Assembly: GCF_022179645.1 (NCBI RefSeq)
Contig: NZ_BPRA01000019.1
Location: 1-60,321 of the forward strand
Direction of reading: 5' to 3'
From: Methylobacterium thuringiense
GTDB taxonomy: Bacteria; Pseudomonadota; Alphaproteobacteria; Rhizobiales; Beijerinckiaceae
DNA length: 60,321 bases
Shown: piece by piece, positions 18,350-26,538 of the stretch
Position numbering within the stretch: the stretch's first letter is position 1
Layout of the letters: each line of letters starts with the position of its first letter
Made by a program: the position numbers and the translations under genes
The notes under the pieces: generated by a model
What the model saw: the letters and a program-made list of their open reading frames with translations, nothing else
Database searches by the model: none
What the model was told of the DNA's origin: nothing

Positions 18350-18607
18350 ATGTCGGACAAGCTCGTGAAGACGGTGATCGGAGCCCTCGTCGCCGTGGGT
18401 CTCGCCATCGCGGTGTCCTACGGCCTCATCAGCCAGCAGACCGCGGACCAGGTCCAGAACCAGGCGAACCAGACGTTGTCGGACGACAAGACCGCGCAGT
18501 CTCCGGCGCCTCAGCAGCCGGCCCCCACGCCGCAGAACCCCGCTGCGCAAACGCCGGCTCCCGCTCCGACGGAATCCGCTCCGCAGAATCCTGCGCCGCG
18601 TCCGTGA
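18350..18607 (+). CDS. Small membrane-anchored Pro/Gln/Ala-rich protein, 85 aa
   Basis: Unrecognised family. Residues about 7-27 form a hydrophobic span or uncleaved signal anchor (VIGALVAVGLAIAVSYGLI). The rest is low-complexity, rich in Pro, Ala, Gln and Thr (PAPQQPAPTPQNPAAQTPAPAP), a form suited to spanning the periplasm or cell wall. The start is an ATG with GGGGCGCAGCA upstream. It lies 153 bases after fabG, inside the XL cluster between fabG and the dehydrogenase, and may be an inserted envelope gene rather than part of the lipid pathway. Confidence 0.62.
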   Translation: MSDKLVKTVIGALVAVGLAIAVSYGLISQQTADQVQNQANQTLSDDKTAQSPAPQQPAPTPQNPAAQTPAPAPTESAPQNPAPRP

Positions 18608-18652
18608 CTGCAGCGGCCACCCCGTCCTGCCGAGCGAAGTCGGACCCGACCC

Positions 18653-18937
18653 ATGCATCGCCGTTACCTCCTCGCCGCCGCGGCTCTCCTCGCGGGCGCG
18701 TTCCCGGCCCTGGCCGCGCCCGAACCGTTCCGGGTCGAGGGGCTGCCGCGCGGTGGCTTCCTGACGATTCGCGAGGCGCCCGATGCGGATTCGGCAGCGG
18801 TCGAGACCGTCCCCGTCGGCCGCCGGCTCCTCGGCTTCGGCTGCACCAACGAGACGCCGAGTGGCAACACCTGGTGCCGCGTGAAATTCGGCCGCAGCGT
18901 CGGCTGGGCGCGGCGGCGGTATCTGACGCCGGATTGA
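18653..18937 (+). CDS. Secreted SH3-like domain protein, 94 aa
   Basis: A predicted periplasmic protein. The N-terminal signal peptide (RRYLLAAAALLAGAFPALA) has a likely cut at ALA-AP around residue 22. The mature part matches the bacterial SH3 (SH3_3) pattern: FLTIREAPDADSAAVETVPVG, then GNTWCRVKFGRSVGWARRRYL. Two Cys (GCTN and WCRV) could form a disulfide. Such domains bind peptidoglycan or act as periplasmic interaction modules. It follows the preceding small envelope gene by 45 bases. Confidence 0.75.
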   Translation: MHRRYLLAAAALLAGAFPALAAPEPFRVEGLPRGGFLTIREAPDADSAAVETVPVGRRLLGFGCTNETPSGNTWCRVKFGRSVGWARRRYLTPD

Positions 18938-18987
18938 TCGCATACTCTGCCGTGTTGAATCGTGCAGCTCTGGAAACCTCCCCCATC

Positions 18988-19079
18988 ATTCCGGGGCCGC
19001 GCAGCGGAACCCGGAACCCACGACTGGCCACAGCGTGTCGCGTGGGTTCCGGGTTCTCGCCTTTGGCGAGCCCTGGAAT
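18988..19079. repeat. Palindromic REP-like element
   Basis: Nested inverted repeats fill this intergenic stretch. Inner arms GAACCCGGAACCCA (19007-19020) and TGGGTTCCGGGTTC (19043-19056) are perfectly complementary over 14 bp. Outer arms ATTCCGGGG (18988-18996) and CCCTGGAAT (19071-19079) match at 8 of 9. Long imperfect palindromes with ATTCCGGGG ends are typical intergenic repeats of this bacterial group. It may act as a terminator for the SH3 gene. Confidence 0.75.
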
Positions 19080-19129
19080 CACGGCGGAAAGCTCTCGATC
19101 CGCTGACGCGCACGTGCCAAGGACACCCG

Positions 19130-20152
19130 ATGCAAGCCCTCCAACTCTTCGGCGACCGTGACCTGCGCCTGATCGACGTCGAAGCGCCGCCCGCGCCAGG
19201 CCCCGGCGAGGTCCAAGTGCGCGTGCGCGCCGTCGGCCTGAACTTCATCGACGTCTGGGGCTTTCGCGGCATGGCCTTCGCCAAGCGCAAGCTGCCGCTG
19301 ACCGTCGGCGCGGAGGGCGCCGGCGAGGTGGCCGCCATCGGCGAGGGCGTCGAGGGCTTGAGCATCGGCGATCCGGTGGCGCTCTACGGCGCGGTGACCT
19401 GCGGAAAGTGCAAGGCCTGCCAACAAGGCCGCGACAACCTCTGCGAGGATGTCGGCGGGGTTTTCGGATTTCACATCGACGGGTTTTCGCGCGAACTGAT
19501 CAACATGCCCGCCCGGCTCTGCGTGAAGGTGCCGGCCGGCGTCGACCACGTTCAGGCGGCCTGCGCCGGCATCGCCTTCGGCACCGTGCAGCATATGCTG
19601 TTCGACAATGCCAAGCTCGAACCCGGCGAAAGCATCCTGGTCCATGCCGGCGGCTCCGGGATCGGCACGACGGCGATCAAGATGGCCAAGGCCATCGGCT
19701 GCACCGTCTACACGACGGTGGGCGACGACGCGAAGGGCGAGAAGGCCAAGGCGCTCGGTGCCGACTTCGTCGTCAACTACCGCGAGGAACGCTTCGAGGG
19801 CGAAGTCCGGCGGCTGACGAAGCGCAAGGGCGTCGACGTCGTGTTCGAGCATGTCGGGGCCGAGACCTGGAACGGCTCGCTGCTCTGCCTCAAGCGCGGC
19901 GGGCGGCTCGTGACCTGTGGCTCGACCTCCGGCCCGTCGGCGACGATCAACCTGATGCAGCTCTTCCAGCAGCAATACCGCATCACCGGCTCGTTCGGCT
20001 GCCGCATCGAGAATATCCGCGACTCGCTTGCCAAGATGGCGGACGGGCTGACGCCGGTCGTCGACACGGTGCTGCCGCTCGCAGACTTCGCGCAGGGCCT
20101 CGAACGCCTGGAATCGCGAAAGGTGTTCGGGAAGATCATCGTCACGTTGTGA
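19130..20152 (+). CDS. Zinc-type alcohol dehydrogenase-like oxidoreductase (AdhXL)
   Basis: A medium-chain dehydrogenase/reductase of 340 residues, the conserved penultimate member of acpXL clusters. The GroES-like N-terminal domain carries the structural-zinc Cys set C91, C94, C97 and C105 (CGKCKACQQGRDNLC). The Rossmann domain shows LVHAGGSGIGTTAIKMAK. Family members are proposed to act in modification or elongation of the long acyl chain, for example as enoyl reductase-like or oxidising the omega-1 position; the exact reaction is not settled. The ATG at 19130 with AAGGA upstream is chosen; an upstream open frame runs through the palindromic repeat and is rejected. Confidence 0.88.
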   Translation: MQALQLFGDRDLRLIDVEAPPAPGPGEVQVRVRAVGLNFIDVWGFRGMAFAKRKLPLTVGAEGAGEVAAIGEGVEGLSIGDPVALYGAVTCGKCKACQQGRDNLCEDVGGVFGFHIDGFSRELINMPARLCVKVPAGVDHVQAACAGIAFGTVQHMLFDNAKLEPGESILVHAGGSGIGTTAIKMAKAIGCTVYTTVGDDAKGEKAKALGADFVVNYREERFEGEVRRLTKRKGVDVVFEHVGAETWNGSLLCLKRGGRLVTCGSTSGPSATINLMQLFQQQYRITGSFGCRIENIRDSLAKMADGLTPVVDTVLPLADFAQGLERLESRKVFGKIIVTL

Positions 20153-20227
20153 AAGATTGCTTGGGCCGGCACCTCAGGTGTAAGGCCTGACCGCGTTCCC
20201 AACCTCCGTGAAACCCATGAGCCGCCC

Positions 20228-21220
20228 GTGCTGCGCCTTGCGCTGATCCTGCAGCGCCATCTGCCCCGCATGGCCGGGCTCGCGACGATTCCGCTGATCC
20301 GTGGCCTTTTCCTGATCGCGCGGGCGCTCGGTCCCGATCGCGCGAGCAACACCGGCGCCTGGATCACGCGAAAAGTCGGCCCCTGGCTGCCCTCGCACAA
20401 GATCGCGGTGGCCAACATCCGCGCCGCCTTCCCCGATCTCGATGAGGCCGGTGTGCAGCGCATCGCCCGCGAGGCCTGGGACAATCTCGGCCGCACGGGG
20501 GCCGAATACGCCCATCTCGACACGCTGTTCGACTTCGATCCGGACGGACCGGAGAAGCGGGTGGCGGTGCAGGGCATCGACCAGTTCATCGCCGTGCGCG
20601 ACGACGGCAAGCCGGGCCTGCTGTTCTCGGCCCATCTCGCCAACTGGGAGCTGCCCGCGATCTGCGCGGCGAAATTCGACCTCGAAACCACCGCCGTGTT
20701 CCGGCCGCCGAACAACGCAGCTGCAGCGCAACTCGTCGGCGAAGTCCGCCGCAAGACCATGGGCGGCCTCGCGGCCTCGCAGCCCGGCGCCGTCTTCGCG
20801 ATGCAGGGGGTGATCGAGCGCGGCGGCCATCTCGGCCAGCTCATCGACCAGCATTTCACCCGCGGCGTGGTGGTGGAGTTCTTCGGGCGCCCCGTGCTGG
20901 CGAACCCGCTGCTCGGCAAGCTCGTGCGCCACCACGAATGCCCGGTTCACGGCGCCCGCGTGGTGCGCCGGCCCGGCGGCAAGTTCACCCTCGAACTCAC
21001 CCCGGCCCTCGACCTGCCGCGCGACGCCTCGGGACAGATCGACGTCCAGGGCGCGATGCAGGCGATGACACGTGTCGTCGAGGCTTGGGTGCGCGAGAAC
21101 CCAGGCCAATGGCTCTGGATGCACCGGCGCTGGCGGCCGAACATGCTGCCGAAGCCGAAGCCGGCAGCTCCGGGCATCGCTCCGGCCGCAGCCGTACAGG
21201 TGGCTCAGGCCGAACCCTGA
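20228..21220 (+). CDS. lpxXL: Very-long-chain acyltransferase LpxXL
   Basis: A lysophospholipid acyltransferase-superfamily (LpxL/HtrB-like) enzyme that transfers the long acyl chain from AcpXL to lipid A at the inner membrane. The 330-residue protein has an N-terminal hydrophobic segment (about 16-33) and the catalytic H-x4-E motif at His136/Glu141 (SAHLANWE). Later blocks are RPPNNAAAA and the C-terminal WLWMHRRWRP. GTG at 20228 is the start; an ATG at 20218 is in another frame. The last 16 bases overlap the convergent monooxygenase gene. It completes the XL pathway begun by acpXL. Confidence 0.9.
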   Translation: MLRLALILQRHLPRMAGLATIPLIRGLFLIARALGPDRASNTGAWITRKVGPWLPSHKIAVANIRAAFPDLDEAGVQRIAREAWDNLGRTGAEYAHLDTLFDFDPDGPEKRVAVQGIDQFIAVRDDGKPGLLFSAHLANWELPAICAAKFDLETTAVFRPPNNAAAAQLVGEVRRKTMGGLAASQPGAVFAMQGVIERGGHLGQLIDQHFTRGVVVEFFGRPVLANPLLGKLVRHHECPVHGARVVRRPGGKFTLELTPALDLPRDASGQIDVQGAMQAMTRVVEAWVRENPGQWLWMHRRWRPNMLPKPKPAAPGIAPAAAVQVAQAEP

Positions 21221-21510
21221 TCCGTCAGGTCATCGAGGAACGTGATGATCGGCGGTTCCGCCAGCCACGTCTCGTAAAGGCGATAGACCGCGCGGGTGTA
21301 GTCCTGCGCATGGTGTGTCTCGAAGGCCGCCGCGTCCCGCCAACGCTCGTAGAGGAACAGGCGCGGCGAGCCGTCGGCCGCCCTATGAACCAGGAAGGTC
21401 TCGCATCCGGGCTCCGCCAGCGTCTGCGGGACGATCCCGAGGACGGCAGCGCATGCCGCGTCCATGTGCTCCGGCTTCACATGGACTTCGGCGACGGCGA
21501 CGTAGCTCAT
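21205..21510 (-). CDS. Antibiotic biosynthesis monooxygenase-type (YgiN-like) protein
   Basis: A 101-residue ferredoxin-like dimeric alpha/beta-barrel protein of the ABM family. Typical elements are VAVAEVHVKPEHMDA, EPGCETFLVHRAADG and LFLYERWRDAAAFETHH. Members oxidise quinols or other aromatic substrates without a cofactor, or have no known activity. It converges on lpxXL, overlapping it by 16 bases, and is followed by the M29 aminopeptidase on its upstream side after 33 bases. Substrate unknown. Confidence 0.85.
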   Translation of the reverse strand: MSYVAVAEVHVKPEHMDAACAAVLGIVPQTLAEPGCETFLVHRAADGSPRLFLYERWRDAAAFETHHAQDYTRAVYRLYETWLAEPPIITFLDDLTDQGSA

Positions 21511-21543
21511 GCGATCGGCTCCTGAAGGTGGCTTGGGCGCGTC

Positions 21544-22809
21544 TCAGGCCCATTCACCCTTGCGCATCACCGGGATCGCCGTCCCGTCGGCTGCGAGGCC
21601 GTCGACGTCGATCTCGGCAGAGCCGATCATCCAGTCGATGTGGATCAGGCTGCGGTTGGCCCCGCGTGCCGCGAGGTCGTCCTCGCTCAAGCCCTCGCCG
21701 CCGTTGCGAAAACACTTCGAGTAGGCCTGACCGAGGGCGATGTGGCTCGCGGCGTTCTCGTCGTAGAGCGTGTTGTAGAACAGCAGGCCCGAGGCCGAGA
21801 TCGCCGAGGAGGCCGGCACCAGCGCGACCTCACCGAGGCGCGCGGCGCCTTCGTCCGTATCGAGCACGCGCGCCAGAACGTCGTTGCCGGTCCGCGCGCT
21901 CGCCTCGACGATGCGGCCTTCCTTGAAGGTCACGCGGATCCCGTCGATCAGAGTCCCTTGATAGGACAAGGGCTTGGTGCTCGTGACGTGGCCCTCGACC
22001 CGCGCTTTGTGCGGCGTGGTGAAGACCTCTTCCGTCGGGATGTTGGCGTTGCAGACGATGCCGTTCTTGGCCGTCGTCGCGCCGCCGCACCATTCGTGAT
22101 CGTCGGCGAGGCCCACCGTCAGGTCGGTGCCGGGGCCACGGAAGCGGAGTGCCGCGAAGCGGTGGCCGTTGAGCCATTCGGTGCGGCTGCGGAGATGGGC
22201 GTTATGGGCTTCCCATGCGGCGACCGCGTCGGGTCCGTCGACACGAGACGCCGAAAAAATCGCGTCCCAGAGTTTCACGAGCGCCTCGTCCTCGGGCAAA
22301 TCCGAAAAAACCGTGCGCGCCCAGGGGAGCGTGGCGGCCGAGACGATGGTCCAGTTGGTGGAAAAACCCGCGATCAGCTCCAGGGCCGGGAGGTAGGCCT
22401 TCGAGCGCGCCCGGTTGGCGCGCGAAACCTTGTCGGGATCCTGGCCGGTGAGGAGGGAGGGGTCGTCGCCGGAGATGGCAAGGCGGGCGGCGCCATTGCG
22501 GTAGGCGTCGGCCATGCCGTTGAAGAGCCAGCCGGCGGCCGTGTCGAAGGCCTCGGTGTTGGCGTGGCTGAACCTGGCGAGCGTCGCGACGTCGTCCGTG
22601 TAGAGCGTGGTGACCAGCGAAGCGCCGGCCTTGTAGGCCTGCGCGGTGATCGCCCTGGCCAGCCCGACCGATTCGAGCGGCGCGGTGAGGATCAGCTCCT
22701 GCCCCGGCCGCAATCCGAGCCCGACCTTGACGGCAACCTCGGCTAGTCTGTCGAGGCGCTCGGAGAAGCTCGGGGCGGCACCCTGCGCCCCGTGAACGGC
22801 CACGGTCAT
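21544..22809 (-). CDS. Aminopeptidase, M29 family
   Basis: A cytoplasmic metallo-aminopeptidase of the AmpS/T family, 421 residues. Metal-binding features visible are the Glu cluster in NANIPTEEVFTTPH, LGEVALVP, His in NENAASHIALGQAY-like segment (LYDENAASHIALGQAYS) and the final His/Asp pair in LIHIDWMIG. Length is normal for the family. Upstream of ABM on the same strand and possibly co-transcribed with it (33-base gap). Role is general peptide turnover. Confidence 0.9.
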   Translation of the reverse strand: MTVAVHGAQGAAPSFSERLDRLAEVAVKVGLGLRPGQELILTAPLESVGLARAITAQAYKAGASLVTTLYTDDVATLARFSHANTEAFDTAAGWLFNGMADAYRNGAARLAISGDDPSLLTGQDPDKVSRANRARSKAYLPALELIAGFSTNWTIVSAATLPWARTVFSDLPEDEALVKLWDAIFSASRVDGPDAVAAWEAHNAHLRSRTEWLNGHRFAALRFRGPGTDLTVGLADDHEWCGGATTAKNGIVCNANIPTEEVFTTPHKARVEGHVTSTKPLSYQGTLIDGIRVTFKEGRIVEASARTGNDVLARVLDTDEGAARLGEVALVPASSAISASGLLFYNTLYDENAASHIALGQAYSKCFRNGGEGLSEDDLAARGANRSLIHIDWMIGSAEIDVDGLAADGTAIPVMRKGEWA

Positions 22810-22862
22810 GTCGTATCCTTCACCCGGTCGAGGGCCTCAAGATCGGGCGAGGGCGGCGCGGT

Positions 22863-23156
22863 TCAAGCCGCGCGCGACCAAGTGATGTCGCCGAGGTTCT
22901 CGCGGAAGGCGAAGCGCAGCAGGTGGTCGGAGACGACGTTCTCGAGCCGGGTCAGGCCGGACGCGTCGGGCGTGGCGACCTTCATCACGAGGGCGTCGGC
23001 GCTCGCCTCGAAGGTGCAGATGCGGTCTTCACCGAAGGGCACCACACCGTGGTCGCTGGTCGTCTCGACGGGGAACTTGTGGCTCCAGTGCCGGCAGAGC
23101 TGCGTGAGGTAGCGGCTCGCTTCGGAGGTCGGCACTCGTGCCTGTGAGGTCGGCAT
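22863..23156 (-). CDS. DUF2218 domain protein
   Basis: A 97-residue cytoplasmic protein. The pattern of residues (SRYLTQLCRHWSHKFPVE, then FGEDRICTFEASADALVM and the ending RFAFRENLGDITW) is that of DUF2218 proteins, which have a small alpha/beta fold and unknown function; in some organisms they sit near siderophore or iron genes. It is 53 bases upstream of the M29 aminopeptidase on the same strand. No iron gene is seen nearby. Confidence 0.82.
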   Translation of the reverse strand: MPTSQARVPTSEASRYLTQLCRHWSHKFPVETTSDHGVVPFGEDRICTFEASADALVMKVATPDASGLTRLENVVSDHLLRFAFRENLGDITWSRAA

Positions 23157-23572
23157 CGAAATGGTTCCTTCTTCGCGTGGTGCGGTTCAATGTTCGGAGC
23201 GGATATGGGTACGGAACGCAGTGTCCGGCATGTCAGTCGAGCCGGGCGACATTGCGGCGCACCCTGAGGCGCGCAGCGAAGATTGTGGATCGGCGACCGA
23301 TCACGTTTCCGGCACTCGCCAGATCTCGGCGGCGAGAGCGGTCGCACCCCATCGTTACCGAAGGCGGTGCCGAAACCGTTAAGCTTCTGTCATCCATCGC
23401 CTCGACCTCGGGGTCCGGGGAAGGCTGCGAACGTGCCAACTCATGTGCTTGCACGAACGCCCAGGGCCGCAGCCCGATGACGCAGTGCGATACGGGATTA
23501 TGCTCCGAGTTATTGCAGTGCACAACAGCGATCCGCGTGGCAAAACGCTCAGATCGTGCGCAGGTGCACGTC
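23157..23572. other. Gap without a convincing gene
   Basis: About 415 bases separate the DUF2218 gene start and the 3' end of the FAD-dependent dehydrogenase, both on the minus strand. Only short low-quality frames occur. It should contain the DUF2218 promoter and the dehydrogenase terminator; no strong hairpin or hexamer pair stands out. Confidence 0.5.
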
Positions 23573-25027
23573 TCAGACGGGCAGGGCTGCGGGGGGATGC
23601 TCTCCCAACGCGACGATCTTGCCCGGGTTCATCAGGTCGCGCGGGTCGAGCGCCGTCTTCAGTCGCCGCATCAGGTCGAGGCCCACCGGGTCGCCGTAGA
23701 GGGCCAATTCGTCGCGCTTGATCAGGCCGATGCCGTGTTCGGCGGCGATCGAGCCGTCGAGGCTGGAGACGATGTCGTGCACGATGCGATTGAAGCGGCC
23801 CCAAGCGGCGAGGAAGACCGCCTTGTCCATCCCGACCGGCTGGCTGAGGTTGAAGTGGATGTTGCCGTCGCCGGCATGGCCGAAGGCGCAGACGCGCAGG
23901 CCCGGCATCGCCGCCTCGCAGGCCGCCGTCGCCCGTTCCACGAAGTCGGCGAGGCGCGAGAGCGGCACCGAGACGTCGTGCTTGATCGAGCCGCCCTCCG
24001 CCTTCTGCGTCTCCGGCAGCCGCTCGCGTAGGTGCCAGAGCGCGGCGTTCTGTGCCTCGCTTGCACCGATGGTCGCATCCGCGACGAGGCCGGTCTCGAT
24101 GGCCTGGGCGAGCAGCGTTTCCAGTTCGGCTGCGGTGTCCGCTCCGGGCCGCGTCGAGGACAGCTCGACCAGCGCATAGGCGGCGTGATCGCCACGGAGC
24201 GGCCGGACCATGTCGGGCGCATGCTTGAGCACGATGTCGAGGCCGAAGCGCGGGATCACCTCGAAGGCCGTGAGGTCGCGGTCGGCGGCCCGGTGCATGC
24301 GGGCGAAGAGTTCGACGGCCGATCGGAACGAGCCGAGTCCGACGAAGCCGACGCTGCGCGACACCGGCTTCGGGAAAAGCTTCAGCACGGCGGCGGTGAT
24401 GATGCCGAGCGTCCCCTCCGAGCCGATGAACAGGTGTTTCAGGTCGTAGCCGGCATTGTTCTTTCGCAGCGCCTTGAGCCCGTTCCAGATCCGGCCGTCG
24501 GCGAGCACGACTTCGAGCCCGAGGACGAGGTCGCGGGCGTTGCCGTAGGCGAGCACGGCGGTGCCGCCGGCATTGGTGCCGAGGTTTCCGCCGATCCGGG
24601 CCGAGCCCTCGGCAGCGTAGGAGAGCGGAAACAGCATCCCGGCCGCATCCGCCGCCGCCTGCACGTCGGCCAGGATCATTCCGGCCTCGACGGTGATGGC
24701 CGCGTCGCCGGGGTTCACCGCACGCACGCGATCGAGGCGCGCCAGCGAGAGCACGATGCCGCCATAGGGCACGCCGCCGCCGACGAGCCCGGTATTGCCG
24801 CCCTGCGCGACGATCGGCACGCCGGCCTCGGCGCAGGCGCGGACCGTGGCCGCGACCTCCTCGGTGCTGCCGGGCCGCACCACGGCGAGCGCCGTGCCGC
24901 GGTAGAGCCCGCGCGATTCGACGAGCGCGGGCGCCACGTCCTCGGCCGCCGTCAGGACGTGTCTGTCGCCGAGTTTGTCACGCAGGGCCGCCAGCAGGAT
25001 CTGGGTGGTTTCAGAGGAAGGGGTCAT
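23573..25027 (-). CDS. FAD-linked D-2-hydroxyacid dehydrogenase (GlcD/D2HGDH-like)
   Basis: A 484-residue flavoprotein of the vanillyl-alcohol-oxidase fold. The FAD-binding domain (about 40-215) shows VRPGSTEEVAATVRACAEAGVPIVAQGGNTGLVGG and SARIGGNLGTNAGG. The FAD-oxidase C domain includes the metal/substrate motif HAGDGNIHFN and ends AAEHGIGLIKRD and LDPRDLMNPGKI. Relatives oxidise D-lactate, D-2-hydroxyglutarate or glycolate and pass electrons to a quinone or electron-transfer flavoprotein. The minus-strand frame is open upstream to 25840 but the family N-terminus starts at the ATG 25027. Divergent from the FAH-family gene, which may share a pathway. Confidence 0.88.
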   Translation of the reverse strand: MTPSSETTQILLAALRDKLGDRHVLTAAEDVAPALVESRGLYRGTALAVVRPGSTEEVAATVRACAEAGVPIVAQGGNTGLVGGGVPYGGIVLSLARLDRVRAVNPGDAAITVEAGMILADVQAAADAAGMLFPLSYAAEGSARIGGNLGTNAGGTAVLAYGNARDLVLGLEVVLADGRIWNGLKALRKNNAGYDLKHLFIGSEGTLGIITAAVLKLFPKPVSRSVGFVGLGSFRSAVELFARMHRAADRDLTAFEVIPRFGLDIVLKHAPDMVRPLRGDHAAYALVELSSTRPGADTAAELETLLAQAIETGLVADATIGASEAQNAALWHLRERLPETQKAEGGSIKHDVSVPLSRLADFVERATAACEAAMPGLRVCAFGHAGDGNIHFNLSQPVGMDKAVFLAAWGRFNRIVHDIVSSLDGSIAAEHGIGLIKRDELALYGDPVGLDLMRRLKTALDPRDLMNPGKIVALGEHPPAALPV

Positions 25028-25120
25028 GAGGCGGAGCGGATTGGCCGGTCGGGAATGGGGCTCTACATAGCCTGAGGCCCGGCCCTTTGCAGGACGTGCG
25101 GCCATGCGAGGGACGCTACC

Positions 25121-25819
25121 ATGCTCTCCGTCATCCCCAACCCGCCCCGGATCGTGCTGCCCATCGTCGGCAGCGAGGACCTGTTTCCGGTCCGTCGCGT
25201 CTACTGCGTCGGCCGCAATTACGGAGCGCATGCCCGCGAGATGGGCGCCGACCCGGACCGCGAGGAGCCGTTCTTCTTCCTCAAGCCCGCCGACGCGCTG
25301 CAGGCCGTGCCCTACGACACGGTGACGGACCACCCGTATCCGCCGCGCACCCAAAACTACCATTTCGAGGTCGAGTTGGTCGCCGCGCTGGCGCATGGCG
25401 GCCGCGACATCCCGGAGGCCGATGCGCTCGCCCATGTCTACGGCTATGCGGTCGGCCTCGACATGACCCGGCGCGACCTGCAGGACGAGGCCAAGCGCCA
25501 GTCGCGGCCCTGGGACCTCGGCAAGGCGGCGGATGCCTCCGGCCCGATCGGCCCATTGCACCCGGCCGCCGCCATCGGCCACCCGACCAGAGGCGCGATC
25601 GGCCTTACGGTCGACGGCCGCGCGCGCCAGAGCGGCGACCTGTCCGAGATGATCCGCTCGGTGCCGGAGCAGGTCGCGCTGCTCTCCACCTATTTCGAGC
25701 TGCAGCCAGGCGACTTGATCTTCACGGGGACCCCGGCCGGGGTGGGAGCGGTGTCGCGCGGCGAGACGATGACGGCGTCGATCGCGGGGTTGGGGGCGAT
25801 CACCCTGCGGGTTGTGTGA
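25121..25819 (+). CDS. Fumarylacetoacetate hydrolase (FAH) family protein
   Basis: A 232-residue cytoplasmic hydrolase/isomerase-type enzyme. FAH fold signatures are VYCVGRNYGAHAREMG, FFFLKPADAL and the metal-binding Glu pair and Asp in YHFEVELVAAL and GLDMTRRDLQ, with IFTGTPAGVGAV near the end. The size matches fumarylpyruvate hydrolase/acylpyruvase-like members rather than the larger eukaryotic FAH. Divergent from the FAD-linked dehydrogenase (93-base gap). Substrate not determinable. Confidence 0.88.
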   Translation: MLSVIPNPPRIVLPIVGSEDLFPVRRVYCVGRNYGAHAREMGADPDREEPFFFLKPADALQAVPYDTVTDHPYPPRTQNYHFEVELVAALAHGGRDIPEADALAHVYGYAVGLDMTRRDLQDEAKRQSRPWDLGKAADASGPIGPLHPAAAIGHPTRGAIGLTVDGRARQSGDLSEMIRSVPEQVALLSTYFELQPGDLIFTGTPAGVGAVSRGETMTASIAGLGAITLRVV

Positions 25820-25820
25820 G

Positions 25821-25848
25821 ACGGTCAGCGAACGAAGCACCTGACCGT
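25821..25848 (+). terminator. Hairpin after FAH-family gene
   Basis: ACGGTCAG (25821-25828) and CTGACCGT (25841-25848) form a perfect 8-bp stem with a 12-base loop beginning one base after the FAH-family stop. Only TTC follows, not a full T-run, so it may act as a factor-dependent terminator or 3' stabiliser. Confidence 0.5.
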
Positions 25849-25854
25849 TCCGCC

Positions 25855-25882
25855 GTCATTGCTTCGCTGCGCTCGCGATGAC
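25855..25882. repeat. Short palindromic repeat (GTCATTGCTTCGCTGCGCTCGC type)
   Basis: GTCATTGC at 25855-25862 pairs with GCGATGAC at 25875-25882 (one wobble), enclosing TTCGCTGCGCTC. This GTCATTGC...GCGATGAC motif is a well-known style of intergenic repeat in alphaproteobacteria. Only one copy is seen in this window. Confidence 0.6.
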
Positions 25883-25971
25883 GGGATGAATCTGCCAAGC
25901 GGGGCGATCGGCTTGATCTTGCAGCAGCCTGACCCGCAAGCCTTCGCATCCGACCGCTCGGACCACCCGAC

Positions 25972-26448
25972 ATGGCTATCAACCTCGACCGCCCGATTCT
26001 CCGCCAGCTCGCGCACGGTGCCGCCCTGCTAACCCGCGGCATGACGCTCGGCGTACGCGGCATCGCGATCGACGGCGACAACCGGGTCTGCCTCGTGCGC
26101 CACACCTACGTGCGGGGCTGGTACCTGCCGGGCGGCGGCATCGAGCCCGGGGAGACCGCGGCCGAGTCGATGGTGCGCGAGTTCCGCGAGGAGGCCGAGC
26201 TGAGCGTCGACCTGACGAAGCCGATGCGCCTGCACGGTTTCTTCCTGAACGCGAGGCAATGGGGCCGCGACCACATCGCGGTCTATGTCGTGTCGGCCTT
26301 CACCCTGGCGCGCGCCAAGGCCCCGGATCGCGAGATCGCGGAATGCCGGTTCTTTCCGCTCGATGCGCTGCCGGCGGATACGACGCGCGGCACGCGGGCG
26401 CGGCTCGACGAGATCCGCGAGGGCCGGGCGCCGGACGGGCACTGGTAG
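25972..26448 (+). CDS. Nudix hydrolase
   Basis: A 158-residue Nudix-fold pyrophosphohydrolase acting on a nucleoside-diphosphate-linked substrate. The Nudix box is GGIEPGETAAESMVREFREEAEL (about residues 60-82, quoted in part); it keeps the G-x5-E-x7-RE-x2-EE metal core but has Glu where the consensus Gly of the last positions is. The N-terminus (ILRQLAHGAALLTRGMTLGVRGIAID) is typical of a Rhizobiales subgroup. The ATG is 90 bases upstream of fdh4A's leader side; co-transcription is possible but not shown. Substrate unknown. Confidence 0.87.
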   Translation: MAINLDRPILRQLAHGAALLTRGMTLGVRGIAIDGDNRVCLVRHTYVRGWYLPGGGIEPGETAAESMVREFREEAELSVDLTKPMRLHGFFLNARQWGRDHIAVYVVSAFTLARAKAPDREIAECRFFPLDALPADTTRGTRARLDEIREGRAPDGHW

Positions 26449-26538
26449 GGGAGGGGGCCCGGCGCCTGCGGCGTCTTCGCGGTCGCTGGAACTCCGGAAT
26501 CAAGGTGAGGTTGCCGCAGGTCAGCGTGGAGTCGGCCT

